Part shown: in pieces, positions 8,637 through 18,692 of the stretch
How the letters are laid out: each line of letters opens with the position of its first letter
Position numbering within the stretch: position 1 is the first letter of the stretch
From: Clostridia bacterium
GTDB taxonomy: Bacteria; Bacillota; Clostridia; Oscillospirales; Acutalibacteraceae
Assembly: GCA_017513525.1 (NCBI GenBank)
Contig: JAFXFC010000004.1
Location: forward strand, 1 to 64,000
Reading direction: 5' to 3'
DNA: 64,000 nucleotides
Program-made: the position numbers and the translations under genes
The notes under the pieces: model-generated
Databases searched by the model: none
Seen by the model: only the letters and a program-made list of their open reading frames with translations
What the model was told of the DNA's origin: nothing

Positions 8637-11060
8637 TCAGTTTCTTTTACATGAAAGACCTTCTCTGTTATTCTTAGAAGGAATTACAGTATCAAGCTTT
8701 TCTGTTTTTGATTTCTCTTTTTTAGGGGGAAATTCGGGATAAAGCGCAATATCTATAACCTCATCCACATTTTTCACAGGGATAAATTCCACTTGCTTTT
8801 TAACTGCTTCATCAATTTCTTCGATATCGGGAATATTGCCGAACGGTATGATAACAGTTGAGATTTTCTCTCTGTAAGCTGCCATTGCCTTTTCACGAAG
8901 TCCGCCGATGGGAAGTACTCTTCCCGTAAGAGTAACTTCACCCGTCATTGCAATACTGCCTCTTACTTTTCTTCCCGTCAATGCGGATACTAAAGCCGTC
9001 GTTACGGTGACACCTGCACTGGGACCGTCCTTCGGCACGGCACCCTCGGGGAAATGAACATGGATATCGTTTTCCTTATAGAAATCGGGATTTATTGAAA
9101 ATCTGTCTGCACGAGAACGTACATAGCTTACTGCCGTTCTTACGGATTCTTTCATGACATCTCCGAGAGAACCTGTATATTCTATCTTACCCGTTCCGTC
9201 AAGCACCACGGCTTCTGCCTTGAGAAGCTCACCGCCTACAGAAGTCCATGCGAGTCCGTTTACTACACCTATATTATCCTCAAGCACATTTTCTTCGGGA
9301 CGGTATTTTCTAATACCTAAGAATTCTTCGAGATTTTTATCTGTTATCTCAAGCTTTTCTGTGTTACCGGAAGCCAGTCTTACGGTTTCTTTTCTGCAAA
9401 GAGATGCTATCTTTCTTTCAAGAATTCTGACACCTGCTTCTCTTGTGTAACCGTCTATAATAATTCTCAAAGCCGCATCTGTTATCTTAAAGTTTTCCTT
9501 TGTAAGAGAATGCTCTTTCATTTGCTTGGGAATAAGATGCTTCTTTGCAATTGAGAATTTCTCTTCATATGTATAGCTCGGAAGATCTATTATTTCCATT
9601 CTGTCACGAAGTGCATCGGGAATCATATGCTTATCGTTTGCAGTTGTGATAAATAAAACCTTACTTAAATCCACGGGAAGCTCTATATAGTGGTCACGGA
9701 AGGCGAAATTCTGCTCACCGTCGAGAACTTCAAGAAGAGCCGAAGCGGGGTCACCCTTAAAATCACTCCCGAGCTTATCTATTTCATCAAGAAGCATAAG
9801 ACAGTTCATTGAACCTGCTTCCGTAAGCGCATTGATTATTCTGCCGGGCATTGAGCCGATATATGTTTTTCTGTGACCTCTGATTTCTGCCTCATCTCTT
9901 ACGCCGCCAAGAGAAATTCTTACATACTTTCTGTTAGTAGCCTGTGCAATACTTCTTGCAACACTGGTTTTTCCCACACCGGGAGGACCGGCAAGACAAA
10001 TTATCTGTCCTTTTATATCGGGAGATACCATTAAGGCCGCAAGCATTTCGGTTATACGCTCTTTAACTTCTTTCAGACCGTAATGGTCTTTTTCAAGAAC
10101 CTTTTTTGCTTTGATAAGTGAGGTGTTCTCTTTGGTGTACTTACCCCAAGGAATATCAAGACATTTTTCTATGTATGAGCGAAGAACATTTCCGTCGGCA
10201 GAGGACGGGGACATTCTCTTAAGTCTTTCTATTTCGGAATAAAGCTTTTCCTTCAGCTCTTCAGGCATAAGGCTTTCACGGATTTTTGACATAAGCCCCG
10301 TTGAATCATCACCCTCAAGCTCACCCAATTCCTCTGTAATGGCTTTCATTTCTTCACGAAGATAATATTCTCTCTGATTTTTGTCCATCTGTTCCTGAAC
10401 TCTGTCCTGAAGCTCGGCATCAAGCTCAAGTATCTGAGTTTCCTTAGCGAGCACCGCACACAAAAGCTCTGAACGGGCAAAAATATTGAGCTCCCCGAGC
10501 AGTGTCTGCTTATCTTCCATTGAAAGCATGATATTACCTGCAATGTAATCTGTAAGCTCACCGAGATCCTTTGATTCATATATCTTATGAAACATTTCAG
10601 GTGACATATGGCGGATATGCTCAGCGTATTCGTCAAAAAATCTCTTTGTGCTGTATAACGAGGCTTCTTCAAGAAATTGGAAAGAGCCTTCAAAGCCTGT
10701 TGGAAGCGAAAGATTATCCTCAAGAGGTGAAACTTTTACTTTATAAAAAAGTCTTTTCTGAACGAATTCATCTATTTTAGCCCTGTATTTTCCCTCTACG
10801 ACAACCCGCACCATTGAGGATTGCTCGGGCAATTTTATTATCTGACGGACAGTGCCGACAACGCCTATGGGATAAAGATCATCCTCTTCGGGCTTTTCAA
10901 CAGTCACATCCTTTTGTGTTACAAAAAAGATATCCTGTCCGTTTGCATTTTTAAGTGCCGCAAGAGATGAACGCCTTCCGACATCAAAATGAAGCGTCAT
11001 CCCGGGGAAAAGAGACACTCCCCTTAAAGGCACCATTGAAAAAATAAAGTTTTTATCCAT
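8637..11060 (-). CDS. lon: ATP-dependent Lon protease (807 aa)
   Basis: Cytosolic AAA+ serine protease that degrades damaged and regulatory proteins. The N-terminal substrate domain (~5-200) is followed by a coiled coil (~215-250), the AAA+ domain with Walker A GPPGVGKT (358-365) and Walker B LMLLDEIDK (421-429), and the C-terminal protease domain with the Ser-Lys dyad S681 (PKDGPSAGV) and K724 (GGLREKAMAA). Length is normal for LonA. The basic tail after residue ~775 (KKEKSKTEKL) is a small extension. It follows tldE by 26 bp; start ATG 11060 has CGGAG upstream. Confidence 0.97.
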   Translation of the reverse strand: MDKNFIFSMVPLRGVSLFPGMTLHFDVGRRSSLAALKNANGQDIFFVTQKDVTVEKPEEDDLYPIGVVGTVRQIIKLPEQSSMVRVVVEGKYRAKIDEFVQKRLFYKVKVSPLEDNLSLPTGFEGSFQFLEEASLYSTKRFFDEYAEHIRHMSPEMFHKIYESKDLGELTDYIAGNIMLSMEDKQTLLGELNIFARSELLCAVLAKETQILELDAELQDRVQEQMDKNQREYYLREEMKAITEELGELEGDDSTGLMSKIRESLMPEELKEKLYSEIERLKRMSPSSADGNVLRSYIEKCLDIPWGKYTKENTSLIKAKKVLEKDHYGLKEVKERITEMLAALMVSPDIKGQIICLAGPPGVGKTSVARSIAQATNRKYVRISLGGVRDEAEIRGHRKTYIGSMPGRIINALTEAGSMNCLMLLDEIDKLGSDFKGDPASALLEVLDGEQNFAFRDHYIELPVDLSKVLFITTANDKHMIPDALRDRMEIIDLPSYTYEEKFSIAKKHLIPKQMKEHSLTKENFKITDAALRIIIDGYTREAGVRILERKIASLCRKETVRLASGNTEKLEITDKNLEEFLGIRKYRPEENVLEDNIGVVNGLAWTSVGGELLKAEAVVLDGTGKIEYTGSLGDVMKESVRTAVSYVRSRADRFSINPDFYKENDIHVHFPEGAVPKDGPSAGVTVTTALVSALTGRKVRGSIAMTGEVTLTGRVLPIGGLREKAMAAYREKISTVIIPFGNIPDIEEIDEAVKKQVEFIPVKNVDEVIDIALYPEFPPKKEKSKTEKLDTVIPSKNNREGLSCKRN

Positions 11061-11086
11061 ATACTAAAACTCCGGAAAAATTAATA

Positions 11087-12388
11087 TCAGTTTGCGCCTG
11101 AAACGGTTATTCCGTCAAAGGCCGCATAGGGCATAATGCAAGTGCCGTAATTCACGCTTTCGGAAGAAATTCCGTTAACACATTTAAGCATCTGTGCTAA
11201 ATTTCCGCTTATCATGGTTTCCGAAAGAGGACTTGCTATTCTGCCGTCTTTAATCAAAAAGCTGTTTTTGGCAACACCAGAAAAATCTCCGTTGCCTGCG
11301 GGCTCTCCGCCCGAAAAACGGCATACCAAAATACCGTTATCTATATTTTTTACTATTTCTTCGAGAGTCTTATCGCCGCATTGCACCTTTACACAGCCGC
11401 TGGTGCTTTTAGCTCTTTTAAGACCTGTTTTTCTTGCGGCATACTCTGAAAGACTGAAGCTTTCGAGAACACCGTTTTTAATAATATCGTAATTTTCTGA
11501 CTTATAACCGTCTGCAGTTATTCTCTCACCGCAGACTATTTCATCACTAAGAGGAATAACAGAGAGAGTAAATGAAGGGTCGGCAACCTCTTTTCCGAGG
11601 CTGTCTTTCCATGGAGAAGTACCCTCTATAAGTGACAAGTCCCCTGTAAAGGAATCGGTAATTGTTGAAATAAAATCGCAAAGACAAGCGGGGGAAAACA
11701 CTGCCGTTCCGGTGAATTTTCCCGAAAACGGTACTGCATCAAGCTCTTTTACCGCTCTTTCAAGCATAAGCTTTACATCGGCTGTTTCAAGAATATCCTG
11801 AGCGGGGTCGAGATAGTCAACACCTATATAGTTGAAAGAAGTCACATTATCATCTTTATGTGCCGAATACATAATATTTACTGAATATGAGCCGTCTTCT
11901 TCCGTAAAAAGCACACCGTTTGTATTTCCGAAAACATGCTTTCCGTAAGAATAGGAAGCTATTACCTGTTCAAGCATGATTTCGGGAAAAAGTCTTTTAA
12001 CATCCTCTGTAAATTTAATGAGAGAGTCAAAGAATTTTTCTTTATCGGGCGTGAGTTCTCCCGAAACGAAATCGCCGTTTTCTTCCTTTTCGGCAATTGA
12101 AAGAGCACTGTCTTCTACACCCGTTTCGGCTGCTGCCATACATTCATTTACGGCATTATCCACCGCTTCCTTATCAAGCTGATTCACGGAAGCAGTTCCC
12201 TTTTTCATATTCTTGATTACTTTCATTGAAGCGCCTGAATTGAATACGCTTCTTATGAGAGAAAACTCACCTGCATCAACATTGAATTCCTCAACTCTTC
12301 CTTCGGAAACACTGACCTGTGCGGCATCGGCACCCGAAGAAACAAGCTGTTCGAGAATATACTTTGCTGCTTTTTTAAGCTTATCCAT
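11087..12388 (-). CDS. tldE: TldE/PmbA-type subunit of the TldD/TldE metalloprotease (433 aa)
   Basis: PmbA/TldD family protein lacking the HExxxH zinc motif, so it is the non-catalytic TldE partner. Family features include VNGISSESVNYGTCIMPY at the C-terminus and the region SVNIMYSAHKDDNVTSFNYIG. In E. coli, TldD and TldE form a heterodimer that degrades small unfolded peptides, matures microcin B17 and controls CcdA turnover. Here tldD lies directly upstream with a 1-bp gap, so the two are surely co-translated. A GGAGG site precedes ATG 12388. Confidence 0.9.
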   Translation of the reverse strand: MDKLKKAAKYILEQLVSSGADAAQVSVSEGRVEEFNVDAGEFSLIRSVFNSGASMKVIKNMKKGTASVNQLDKEAVDNAVNECMAAAETGVEDSALSIAEKEENGDFVSGELTPDKEKFFDSLIKFTEDVKRLFPEIMLEQVIASYSYGKHVFGNTNGVLFTEEDGSYSVNIMYSAHKDDNVTSFNYIGVDYLDPAQDILETADVKLMLERAVKELDAVPFSGKFTGTAVFSPACLCDFISTITDSFTGDLSLIEGTSPWKDSLGKEVADPSFTLSVIPLSDEIVCGERITADGYKSENYDIIKNGVLESFSLSEYAARKTGLKRAKSTSGCVKVQCGDKTLEEIVKNIDNGILVCRFSGGEPAGNGDFSGVAKNSFLIKDGRIASPLSETMISGNLAQMLKCVNGISSESVNYGTCIMPYAAFDGITVSGAN

Positions 12389-12389
12389 G

Positions 12390-13769
12390 TTATCTGCCTC
12401 CGATATTTACTTTACATCTGATTGAAGGGCCGCCCATAGATACAGGCATGGGCTGTTTTTTACCGCAATAGCCTGCAAAATCCCATGAAACGGTATCTGA
12501 AAGCATATCAACGCTCTTTAACATATTGAAGGCTACACCTGAAATTGTAGTATCCCTCAGAGCCTTTCCGAGCTTACCGTTCTTTATTTCATAACCCATG
12601 GTGATACCGAACATGAATTCGCCTGTAGTATCTGCCTGACCGTTTTGTGTTCTCGTAAGATAATAGCCTTTATCAACGGAGGCTATCATATCCTCAAGCT
12701 TATCCTTACCGGGGTGAATTGCGGTGTTTCTCATTCTTATAAGCGGTTCATCCGAAAAAGCATATGCTCTCGCATTTCCCAAAGGCTTCACACCGAAATG
12801 CAAAGCACTTTCAAGATTATTCATATACCCTTGCAGTACACCGTCTTTAATAATAACGGCATCCTGACAAAGTGTGCCTTCATCGTCAACATATACGGGA
12901 AGAGGAGCTTTTTCACCAAATGCGGTATGGGCAAAATCCGTAAGACTTATGAGAGGAGAAGCCACTTCTTTTCCGAGATTGGAAGCAGCAACACTGCCTG
13001 CAAGCACGAGATCCGCTTCAACGGTATGTCCCACTGCTTCATGGGCTACCATACCTGCAATGGAAGAATCTATTATACAAAGAGCCTCTCCTGCATCGGG
13101 GAAAATTCCCTCTTTTTTATTTATGAGCTCTTCATATAATGAATCTATCATAGGGAACAATAATGCGGGATCTGAATAATGGTCTGAGAAATATCCTTCT
13201 CCGCCGCCCATTACATCAAAAAGCTCAATATTGGTTCCGTCAGAGGCTTCAATTGACATGGAAACTATCATATAGGTTCTCGGGAAAAGCTGATATGCGA
13301 AAGAGCCTTCCGAGGTGTAAAGAGTTTTTTCAATACAGCCTGTTGAAAGACCTACATGACGTGATGTAAGAGCGGGATATTTTTTCTCAATATACGAATC
13401 CACTTCTTTTGCAAAATCCACAAGAGTTTTCTGCGAAACATCCGTAAATGCTCTTTTTTCGGAATACTGTACACACTGTGCATTTATAAGTTTACCTTTA
13501 TTCTTAGGTATTTTAGCTGAGAGAAGTCCTGCATTTTCTGTTGCAGATAACAGCACCTCTTTTGCACTGTTTTCATCGGTATTGCTCTTTGAAGCAAAGC
13601 CCCACACACCGTTTTTATATACACGCGCACCAATACCCTTTGATACCGATGACATGTTACCGACCAAAGCTCCGCCGACAATTGAAACTCTTCTTGTTCT
13701 GGCAGTCTGCATGCGCAATTCCGCGTGGTCATTTATATCTGAAATAAGTTTTTTCATATACTCACTCAT
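12390..13769 (-). CDS. tldD: TldD zinc metalloprotease subunit (459 aa)
   Basis: Catalytic half of TldD/TldE. The zinc motif H243-E244-xxx-H248 is visible in VAHEAVGHTVEADL, and the distal family motif CGKKQPMPVSMGGPSIRC is near the C-terminus. The length is normal. It begins the minus-strand group tldD-tldE-lon-engB, placing a small-peptide protease beside a general AAA+ protease. A weak site (GGAGG at ~13781) precedes ATG 13769. Whether it serves peptide maturation or clean-up cannot be told. Confidence 0.92.
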   Translation of the reverse strand: MSEYMKKLISDINDHAELRMQTARTRRVSIVGGALVGNMSSVSKGIGARVYKNGVWGFASKSNTDENSAKEVLLSATENAGLLSAKIPKNKGKLINAQCVQYSEKRAFTDVSQKTLVDFAKEVDSYIEKKYPALTSRHVGLSTGCIEKTLYTSEGSFAYQLFPRTYMIVSMSIEASDGTNIELFDVMGGGEGYFSDHYSDPALLFPMIDSLYEELINKKEGIFPDAGEALCIIDSSIAGMVAHEAVGHTVEADLVLAGSVAASNLGKEVASPLISLTDFAHTAFGEKAPLPVYVDDEGTLCQDAVIIKDGVLQGYMNNLESALHFGVKPLGNARAYAFSDEPLIRMRNTAIHPGKDKLEDMIASVDKGYYLTRTQNGQADTTGEFMFGITMGYEIKNGKLGKALRDTTISGVAFNMLKSVDMLSDTVSWDFAGYCGKKQPMPVSMGGPSIRCKVNIGGR

Positions 13770-13853
13770 ACTATCAGCCTCCGTAATATGTTATAATATC
13801 ATAAAAAGAAAACCATTGCAAGAAATTTATATATAATAAATATTAAATAATGC

Positions 13854-13882
13854 TTTACAACTTTAGTTTTTTTTGGTAAAAT
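13854..13882 (+). promoter_or_regulatory. promoter of thrC
   Basis: TTTACA (13854-13859), 17 bp, TAAAAT (13877-13882); the start codon is 34 bp further on, so there is no room for a T-box or other leader. Confidence 0.6.
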
Positions 13883-13916
13883 AAAATGCAAAAAAATTAC
13901 CGCACGGAGGTTTTTT

Positions 13917-15407
13917 ATGAATTACACATCTACCCGCAACAATACGCTCTCGGTTTCATCAAGCTTTGCAATAGCAAACGGCATCTCTACCGAAGGCGGC
14001 CTTTTCGTGCCCACCGATATTCCTAAGGTAACGGCAGATTTCATTGAATCCCTCGTACCTATGACTTATATTGAGCGAGCACGGAAAGTTCTTTCCCTGT
14101 ATCTCACTGATTTTACCGATGAAGAAATCGACGAAGATACATTAGGTGCTTATTCAACAGGCTTTACCCATGAAAAAGTAGCTCCCCTTGTTAATCTTCA
14201 TGATAATATCAACATTCTTGAGCTGTGGCACGGCCCTACATGCGCTTTCAAGGATATGGCATTACAGCTTCTTCCCTACCTTCTTACAGGCAGTGCCGAA
14301 AGAATGTCCGACGGCAAGGAAACAGTTATTCTTGTTGCTACCTCAGGCGACACGGGAAAAGCTGCTCTTGAAGGCTTCAAGGATGTTCCAGGCACCAAAA
14401 TTCTCGTTTTCTACCCCAGTGAGGGTGTAAGTGCTATGCAGAAGCTTCAGATGACAACTCAGCAAGGCTCTAATGTCGGCGTATGCGCAATTAAAGGAAA
14501 CTTTGACGATGCACAGACAGGTGTAAAAACTATCTTCACCGATCCCGCCGTTAAAGAAAAGCTTCTGAATAACAATATGGCATTTTCTTCCGCAAACTCA
14601 ATAAACTGGGGAAGACTTGTTCCCCAGATAGTTTACTATTTCTCCGCATATGCAGATATGATTGCGTCGGGACAGATAGTAAACGGCGAAAAGATAAACT
14701 TTACCGTCCCAACAGGAAACTTCGGTAATATCCTTGCCGCTTACTACGCAATGGAAATGGGACTTCCCGTAAATAAGCTTATTTGCGCATCCAATGCCAA
14801 TAATGTTCTCACCGAGTTTATCAACACAGGAAGATACAACCGTGTAAGACAGTTCCACACAACCGTATCTCCCTCAATGGACATTCTGGTTTCAAGTAAC
14901 CTTGAAAGACTTCTTTTCCATTTAAGCGGCGATAACAGTGAAGAGATCAAAGCTCTCTTCTCAGCTCTCTCCGAAAAAGGTGAATACACGGTATCCGACG
15001 AAATGCTCATGAAGATCCAAAAGGCTTTTGCAGCAGGCTGCTGTGACGATACCGATACCAAGAAGACTATCGGTGAAACATTCAATTCATATAATTATCT
15101 TTCAGATCCTCATACGGGTGTTGCAATAAATGTTTACAACGAATACCGTGCCTCAACAGGTGACAACACACCTACTGTTATCGTATCAACTGCTTCGCCC
15201 TACAAATTCTCACCCGCTGTTCTTGAAGGACTCGGAGAAGCTCCCTCATCTGACGATGAATTTGAATTAATGTCTGCGCTTGACAGTATTTCAGGTGTTC
15301 CGGCTCCTGCAAAATTAACAGAGCTCTGGGGTGCAAAACCGCGCTTTACAGATATTTGCGAAAAAGATGAGATGCAGGGCATAGTTTTCTCAATGCTGGG
15401 TATTTGA
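13917..15407 (+). CDS. thrC: threonine synthase (496 aa)
   Basis: PLP enzyme that converts O-phospho-homoserine to threonine. It is the long type II form, with N-terminal motif STRNNTLSVSSSFAIANGISTEGGLFVP, PLP-binding lysine K112 in GPTCAFKDMALQ and the phosphate-binding loop ATSGDTGKAAL (~142-152). ATG 13917 follows ACGGAGG. It stands alone, without hom or thrB nearby, so homoserine steps are encoded elsewhere. No frameshift. Confidence 0.96.
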   Translation: MNYTSTRNNTLSVSSSFAIANGISTEGGLFVPTDIPKVTADFIESLVPMTYIERARKVLSLYLTDFTDEEIDEDTLGAYSTGFTHEKVAPLVNLHDNINILELWHGPTCAFKDMALQLLPYLLTGSAERMSDGKETVILVATSGDTGKAALEGFKDVPGTKILVFYPSEGVSAMQKLQMTTQQGSNVGVCAIKGNFDDAQTGVKTIFTDPAVKEKLLNNNMAFSSANSINWGRLVPQIVYYFSAYADMIASGQIVNGEKINFTVPTGNFGNILAAYYAMEMGLPVNKLICASNANNVLTEFINTGRYNRVRQFHTTVSPSMDILVSSNLERLLFHLSGDNSEEIKALFSALSEKGEYTVSDEMLMKIQKAFAAGCCDDTDTKKTIGETFNSYNYLSDPHTGVAINVYNEYRASTGDNTPTVIVSTASPYKFSPAVLEGLGEAPSSDDEFELMSALDSISGVPAPAKLTELWGAKPRFTDICEKDEMQGIVFSMLGI

Positions 15408-15412
15408 TCAGA

Positions 15413-15595
15413 TCAGATACCGTTAACTGCTGAGTTTTTAAGCTCAAAAGTAGCACAGCAGGTTTCTGTGCATGAACATGCGTTTTTGTTGCTTACTTTT
15501 ATAGACTCAGCAGTGCATCCGCAATCTGTGGTGTGATAGATACAGTTTTTTGCATCACAAGTGATATTGGAGTTTTCTTCACATTTTTTGTTCAT
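15413..15595 (-). CDS. DUF1540 cysteine-rich protein (60 aa)
   Basis: I take ATG 15595 because GGGAG lies 8 bp upstream; an ATG 9 bases earlier is too close to it. The DUF1540 domain covers residues ~12-52 with the pattern C-x4-C-x6-C-x-C and CSCTETCCATF. Such proteins are small, probably metal-binding and often sporulation-associated in Clostridia, with no proven function. The stop is 5 bp from the convergent thrC stop. A longer open frame upstream is not supported by a ribosome binding site. Confidence 0.82.
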   Translation of the reverse strand: MNKKCEENSNITCDAKNCIYHTTDCGCTAESIKVSNKNACSCTETCCATFELKNSAVNGI

Positions 15596-15783
15596 TTTTT
15601 TCATCTCCCTATACGGAAACCGCTGCTTTTTTCTTACCGAAAACAAATCACTTTTCGGAAAGAAATCTTTCGTTCTTTGCGCCCATGGGCATTTTTTCGG
15701 AGGAAGGAAGCGGCTTCCGTATTTATCATTTACGGGAGAAGGTAGATTATAATCGGAAATTTTTTGATTTTTGGAAGGATAAA

Positions 15784-16473
15784 ATGTCAGTTTTCGTAAT
15801 TGCAGATCCGCACTTATCATTAGGTACCGAAAAACCTATGGACATATTCAAGGGCTGGCAGGACTATACCCTGAGGCTTAAAACAAACTGGGAGAATATA
15901 GTATCTCCCGGTGATACCGTTATTTTGCCGGGTGATATATCATGGGGTATGAATCTTAATGAAGCAAAAAAGGACCTCGAATTTATAAATTCACTTCCCG
16001 GTAAAAAAATAATCGGCAAGGGCAACCACGATTATTGGTGGTGCACAATGAAAAAAATGCTCGAATTTACCGAAGAAAATGAACTTTCAACACTGAATTT
16101 TCTTTTCAACAACGCATATCAGGCAGAAGACATTGCCGTATGCGGAACCAGAGGCTGGTTTTTTGACGATAAAGCAGATAATGCGGAAAAGGTTATTTTA
16201 AGAGAAGCAGGAAGGCTTTCTCTTTCAATTGAAGCGGCATTAAAGCTTCCCGGAGAACCCGTTGCGTTTTTACATTATCCCGTAGTTTATGAAACGGGAG
16301 TATGCAAAGAGCTTTTAGATGTACTGAAAAAGTACGGAATAAAAAGATGTTACTTCGGTCATATTCACGGTGACAGAACGGGGCGTTATGAAAAATATAC
16401 TTACGACGGAATAACATTTTCTTTGATTTCATCGGATTTTCTCGCATTCTGCCCAAAAAAAATAATGCTTTAA
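15784..16473 (+). CDS. calcineurin-like phosphohydrolase, YkuE/'predicted phosphohydrolase' type (229 aa)
   Basis: The start at ATG 15784 follows GGAAGGATAAA; the frame is open upstream but would enter the regulatory region. Metallophosphoesterase motifs in order: IADPHLSLG, LPGDISWGM, GKGNHDYWW, FLHYPV and FGHIHGDRTG. No signal peptide is present, so it is cytosolic, unlike the secreted phosphoesterase at 6.7 kb. Substrate unknown. Monocistronic. Confidence 0.88.
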   Translation: MSVFVIADPHLSLGTEKPMDIFKGWQDYTLRLKTNWENIVSPGDTVILPGDISWGMNLNEAKKDLEFINSLPGKKIIGKGNHDYWWCTMKKMLEFTEENELSTLNFLFNNAYQAEDIAVCGTRGWFFDDKADNAEKVILREAGRLSLSIEAALKLPGEPVAFLHYPVVYETGVCKELLDVLKKYGIKRCYFGHIHGDRTGRYEKYTYDGITFSLISSDFLAFCPKKIML

Positions 16474-16593
16474 GTATATTATTCTTATATTTTTTTTATA
16501 AAAACAGTAGAAATTAAAAAATGTTTCTGCTATAATGTTATGGCTAATATTATGATTGCCGATAGGCGAGTTAAAAAGTCAGGAGGACTTAAA

Positions 16594-17976
16594 ATGTTAA
16601 AATCAGCAGAAAAAACAGGCACAAATGAATTTACCCTTGCTCTCTCAATCTCAGCAGAAGAATTTGAGAAGGCAATAAACAAGGCTTACAACAAGGAAAA
16701 GGGAAACATTGCTATCCCCGGTTTCAGAAAAGGTAAAGCTCCCAGAGCTATTATTGAAAAGAGATTCGGCGAAGGCGTTTTCTATGATGATGCTCTTGAA
16801 ATAGCATTCCCCGCAGCTTATGAAGCAGCTATTGAAGAAGCAGGTATCGAACCCGTTGATAATCCCTTTGATTTCGATATCAAGGAAATAGGCAAAAACG
16901 GTGTTGAGCTCGTATGCAAGGTAACAGTTAAGCCCGAAATCACAATCGAAGGCTACAAAGGTCTTACCGCAACAAGAATTCCCACAGAAGTAAGTGATGA
17001 AGAAGTAGAAGCAGAGCTTCAGAAAAAACTCGAGCAGAATGCAAGAATAGTTCCCGTTGAAGACAGAGCTGTAGTAAACGGCGATATCGCAGTTATCGAC
17101 TTTGAAGGCTTTGTTGACGGCGAAGCATTCGAAGGCGGAAAAGCTGAAGAATATGAGCTTGAAATCGGTTCAGGTAGCTTCATCCCCGGCTTTGAAGATC
17201 AGATCGTAGGCCATAACCCCGGTGAAGAATTTGATGTAAATGTAAACTTCCCCGAGGATTATGCTGAAACTCTTGCAGGCAAGGCTGCAGTATTCAAAAT
17301 CAAGCTTCATGCAGTAAAGGCGAAAGAGCTTCCCGTAGCAGATGATGAATTCGTTAAGGATATTTCCGAATTCGATACACTTGACGAGCTCAAGGCTGAT
17401 ATCAGAAAGACTCTTGAAGAGCAGAAGAAGACTGCTTCCGACAGAAATTACGAAAACGAAATCTTCGACAAGCTCGCAGAGCTCGTTGTCGGTGAAATCC
17501 CCGAAGCTATGAACAACAGAGCTGTTGAAAATATGATCTCTGAATTCAGATATAATGTTGAATCACAGGGTCTTCCCTTTGAACAGTATCTCTCATACCT
17601 CGGCATGACAGTTGATTCCATCAAGGAAACATACAAAGAAAGAGCAGTTAAGGAAGTTAAGATAGAGCTTGCTCTTGAAAAGATCGCTTCTCTTGAAGGC
17701 ATTGAAGTATCAGACGAAGATGTAGATGCAGAATTCGCTTCAATGGCAGAAAAATACGGTGTAGATCTCGAAACAGTAAAGAAGGCTATTATGGCTGATA
17801 CTGTTAAGAAAGAGCTTAAGGCAAGAAAGGCTACTGCAGTTGTTATGGACAATGCAGCTGAAGGAGATGCTCCCAAGAAAAAGGCAGCTAAGAAGCCCGC
17901 AGCTAAGAAGACAACAAAGAAAAAGGCTGCTGAAGAAGTAGCTAATCAGGAAGAAAATACCGAAATCAGCGAATAA
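16594..17976 (+). CDS. tig: trigger factor, ribosome-associated chaperone and peptidyl-prolyl isomerase (460 aa)
   Basis: Starts at ATG 16594 after AGGAGGACTTAAA; an in-frame ATG at 16540 lacks a site. The N-terminal ribosome-binding domain carries the signature GFRKGKAPRAIIEKRFG (~42-58), the FKBP-type PPIase domain is ~150-240 (AVIDFEGFVDGEAFEGG), and the rest is the helical chaperone domain. After residue ~428 there is a Lys/Ala-rich tail (KKKAAKKPAAKKTTKKKA), a clade-specific extension that might add contacts with rRNA. Upstream of clpP and clpX, the usual Firmicutes order. Confidence 0.96.
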   Translation: MLKSAEKTGTNEFTLALSISAEEFEKAINKAYNKEKGNIAIPGFRKGKAPRAIIEKRFGEGVFYDDALEIAFPAAYEAAIEEAGIEPVDNPFDFDIKEIGKNGVELVCKVTVKPEITIEGYKGLTATRIPTEVSDEEVEAELQKKLEQNARIVPVEDRAVVNGDIAVIDFEGFVDGEAFEGGKAEEYELEIGSGSFIPGFEDQIVGHNPGEEFDVNVNFPEDYAETLAGKAAVFKIKLHAVKAKELPVADDEFVKDISEFDTLDELKADIRKTLEEQKKTASDRNYENEIFDKLAELVVGEIPEAMNNRAVENMISEFRYNVESQGLPFEQYLSYLGMTVDSIKETYKERAVKEVKIELALEKIASLEGIEVSDEDVDAEFASMAEKYGVDLETVKKAIMADTVKKELKARKATAVVMDNAAEGDAPKKKAAKKPAAKKTTKKKAAEEVANQEENTEISE

Positions 17977-18018
17977 TTCCGAATAACAATTGATTTTTCG
18001 GTCTAAAATCACTTATAA

Positions 18019-18047
18019 ACGGTCGGAAAAAACTTCCGGCCGTTTTT
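18019..18047 (+). terminator. terminator between tig and clpP
   Basis: AACGGTCGGAA (18019-18029) and TTCCGGCCGTT (18034-18044) with a TTTT tail. It probably lets tig be expressed above clpPX. Confidence 0.75.
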
Positions 18048-18075
18048 CAAAAAACATATACAGGAGGACTTTATT

Positions 18076-18675
18076 ATGATACCCAATCCCTATATGAGTC
18101 TTGTTCCTACAGTCATCGAACAAACAAACCGCGGTGAAAGAGCATATGATATATATTCCCGTCTTCTCAATGACAGAATTATCGTTCTTTCCGAAGAAGT
18201 AAACGATGTTACAGCAAGTCTTGTTGTGGCTCAGCTTCTTTTCCTTGAAGGACAGGATCCCGAAAAAGATATATCTTTTTATATCAATTCCCCCGGCGGT
18301 TCAGTTTCCGCAGGCTTTGCAATTTTTGATACAATGAACTACATCAAGTGTGATGTTTCAACAATCTGCATGGGCATGGCAGCAAGCATGGGTGCATTCC
18401 TTCTTGCAGCAGGTACCCCCGGTAAGAGATATGCTCTTCCCAATGCAGAAATTATGATCCACCAGCCTTTAGGCGGCGCACGCGGTCAGGCTTCCGATAT
18501 CAAGATCGCAGCAGACCATATTCTTAAAACAAGACAGAAGCTCAATGAGATCTTAGCCCGTGAAACAGGCAAGCCTATTGAAGTTATTGAGCGTGACACT
18601 GACCGTGATAATTTCATGAGTGCCCAAGAAGCTCTCGAATACGGTCTTATTGATAAAGTTCTCTACAACAGATAA
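18076..18675 (+). CDS. clpP: ATP-dependent Clp protease proteolytic subunit (199 aa)
   Basis: Serine protease that forms a 14-mer barrel and works with ClpX, encoded next. Catalytic triad S104 ([10 protein letters not shown]), H129 ([11 protein letters not shown]) and D178 ([10 protein letters not shown]). Length and spacing to clpX (17 bp) are typical. ATG 18076 follows CAGGAGGAC. No sign of a second ClpP nearby. Confidence 0.98.
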   Translation: MIPNPYMSLVPTVIEQTNRGERAYDIYSRLLNDRIIVLSEEVNDVTASLVVAQLLFLEGQDPEKDISFYINSPGGSVSAGFAIFDTMNYIKCDVSTICMGMAASMGAFLLAAGTPGKRYALPNAEIMIHQPLGGARGQASDIKIAADHILKTRQKLNEILARETGKPIEVIERDTDRDNFMSAQEALEYGLIDKVLYNR

Positions 18676-18692
18676 ACCGGGAGGAATTTCCA

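Noticed and set aside
12645..13139. 164-residue plus-strand frame
   Set aside because: Antisense within tldD, including its zinc motif region.
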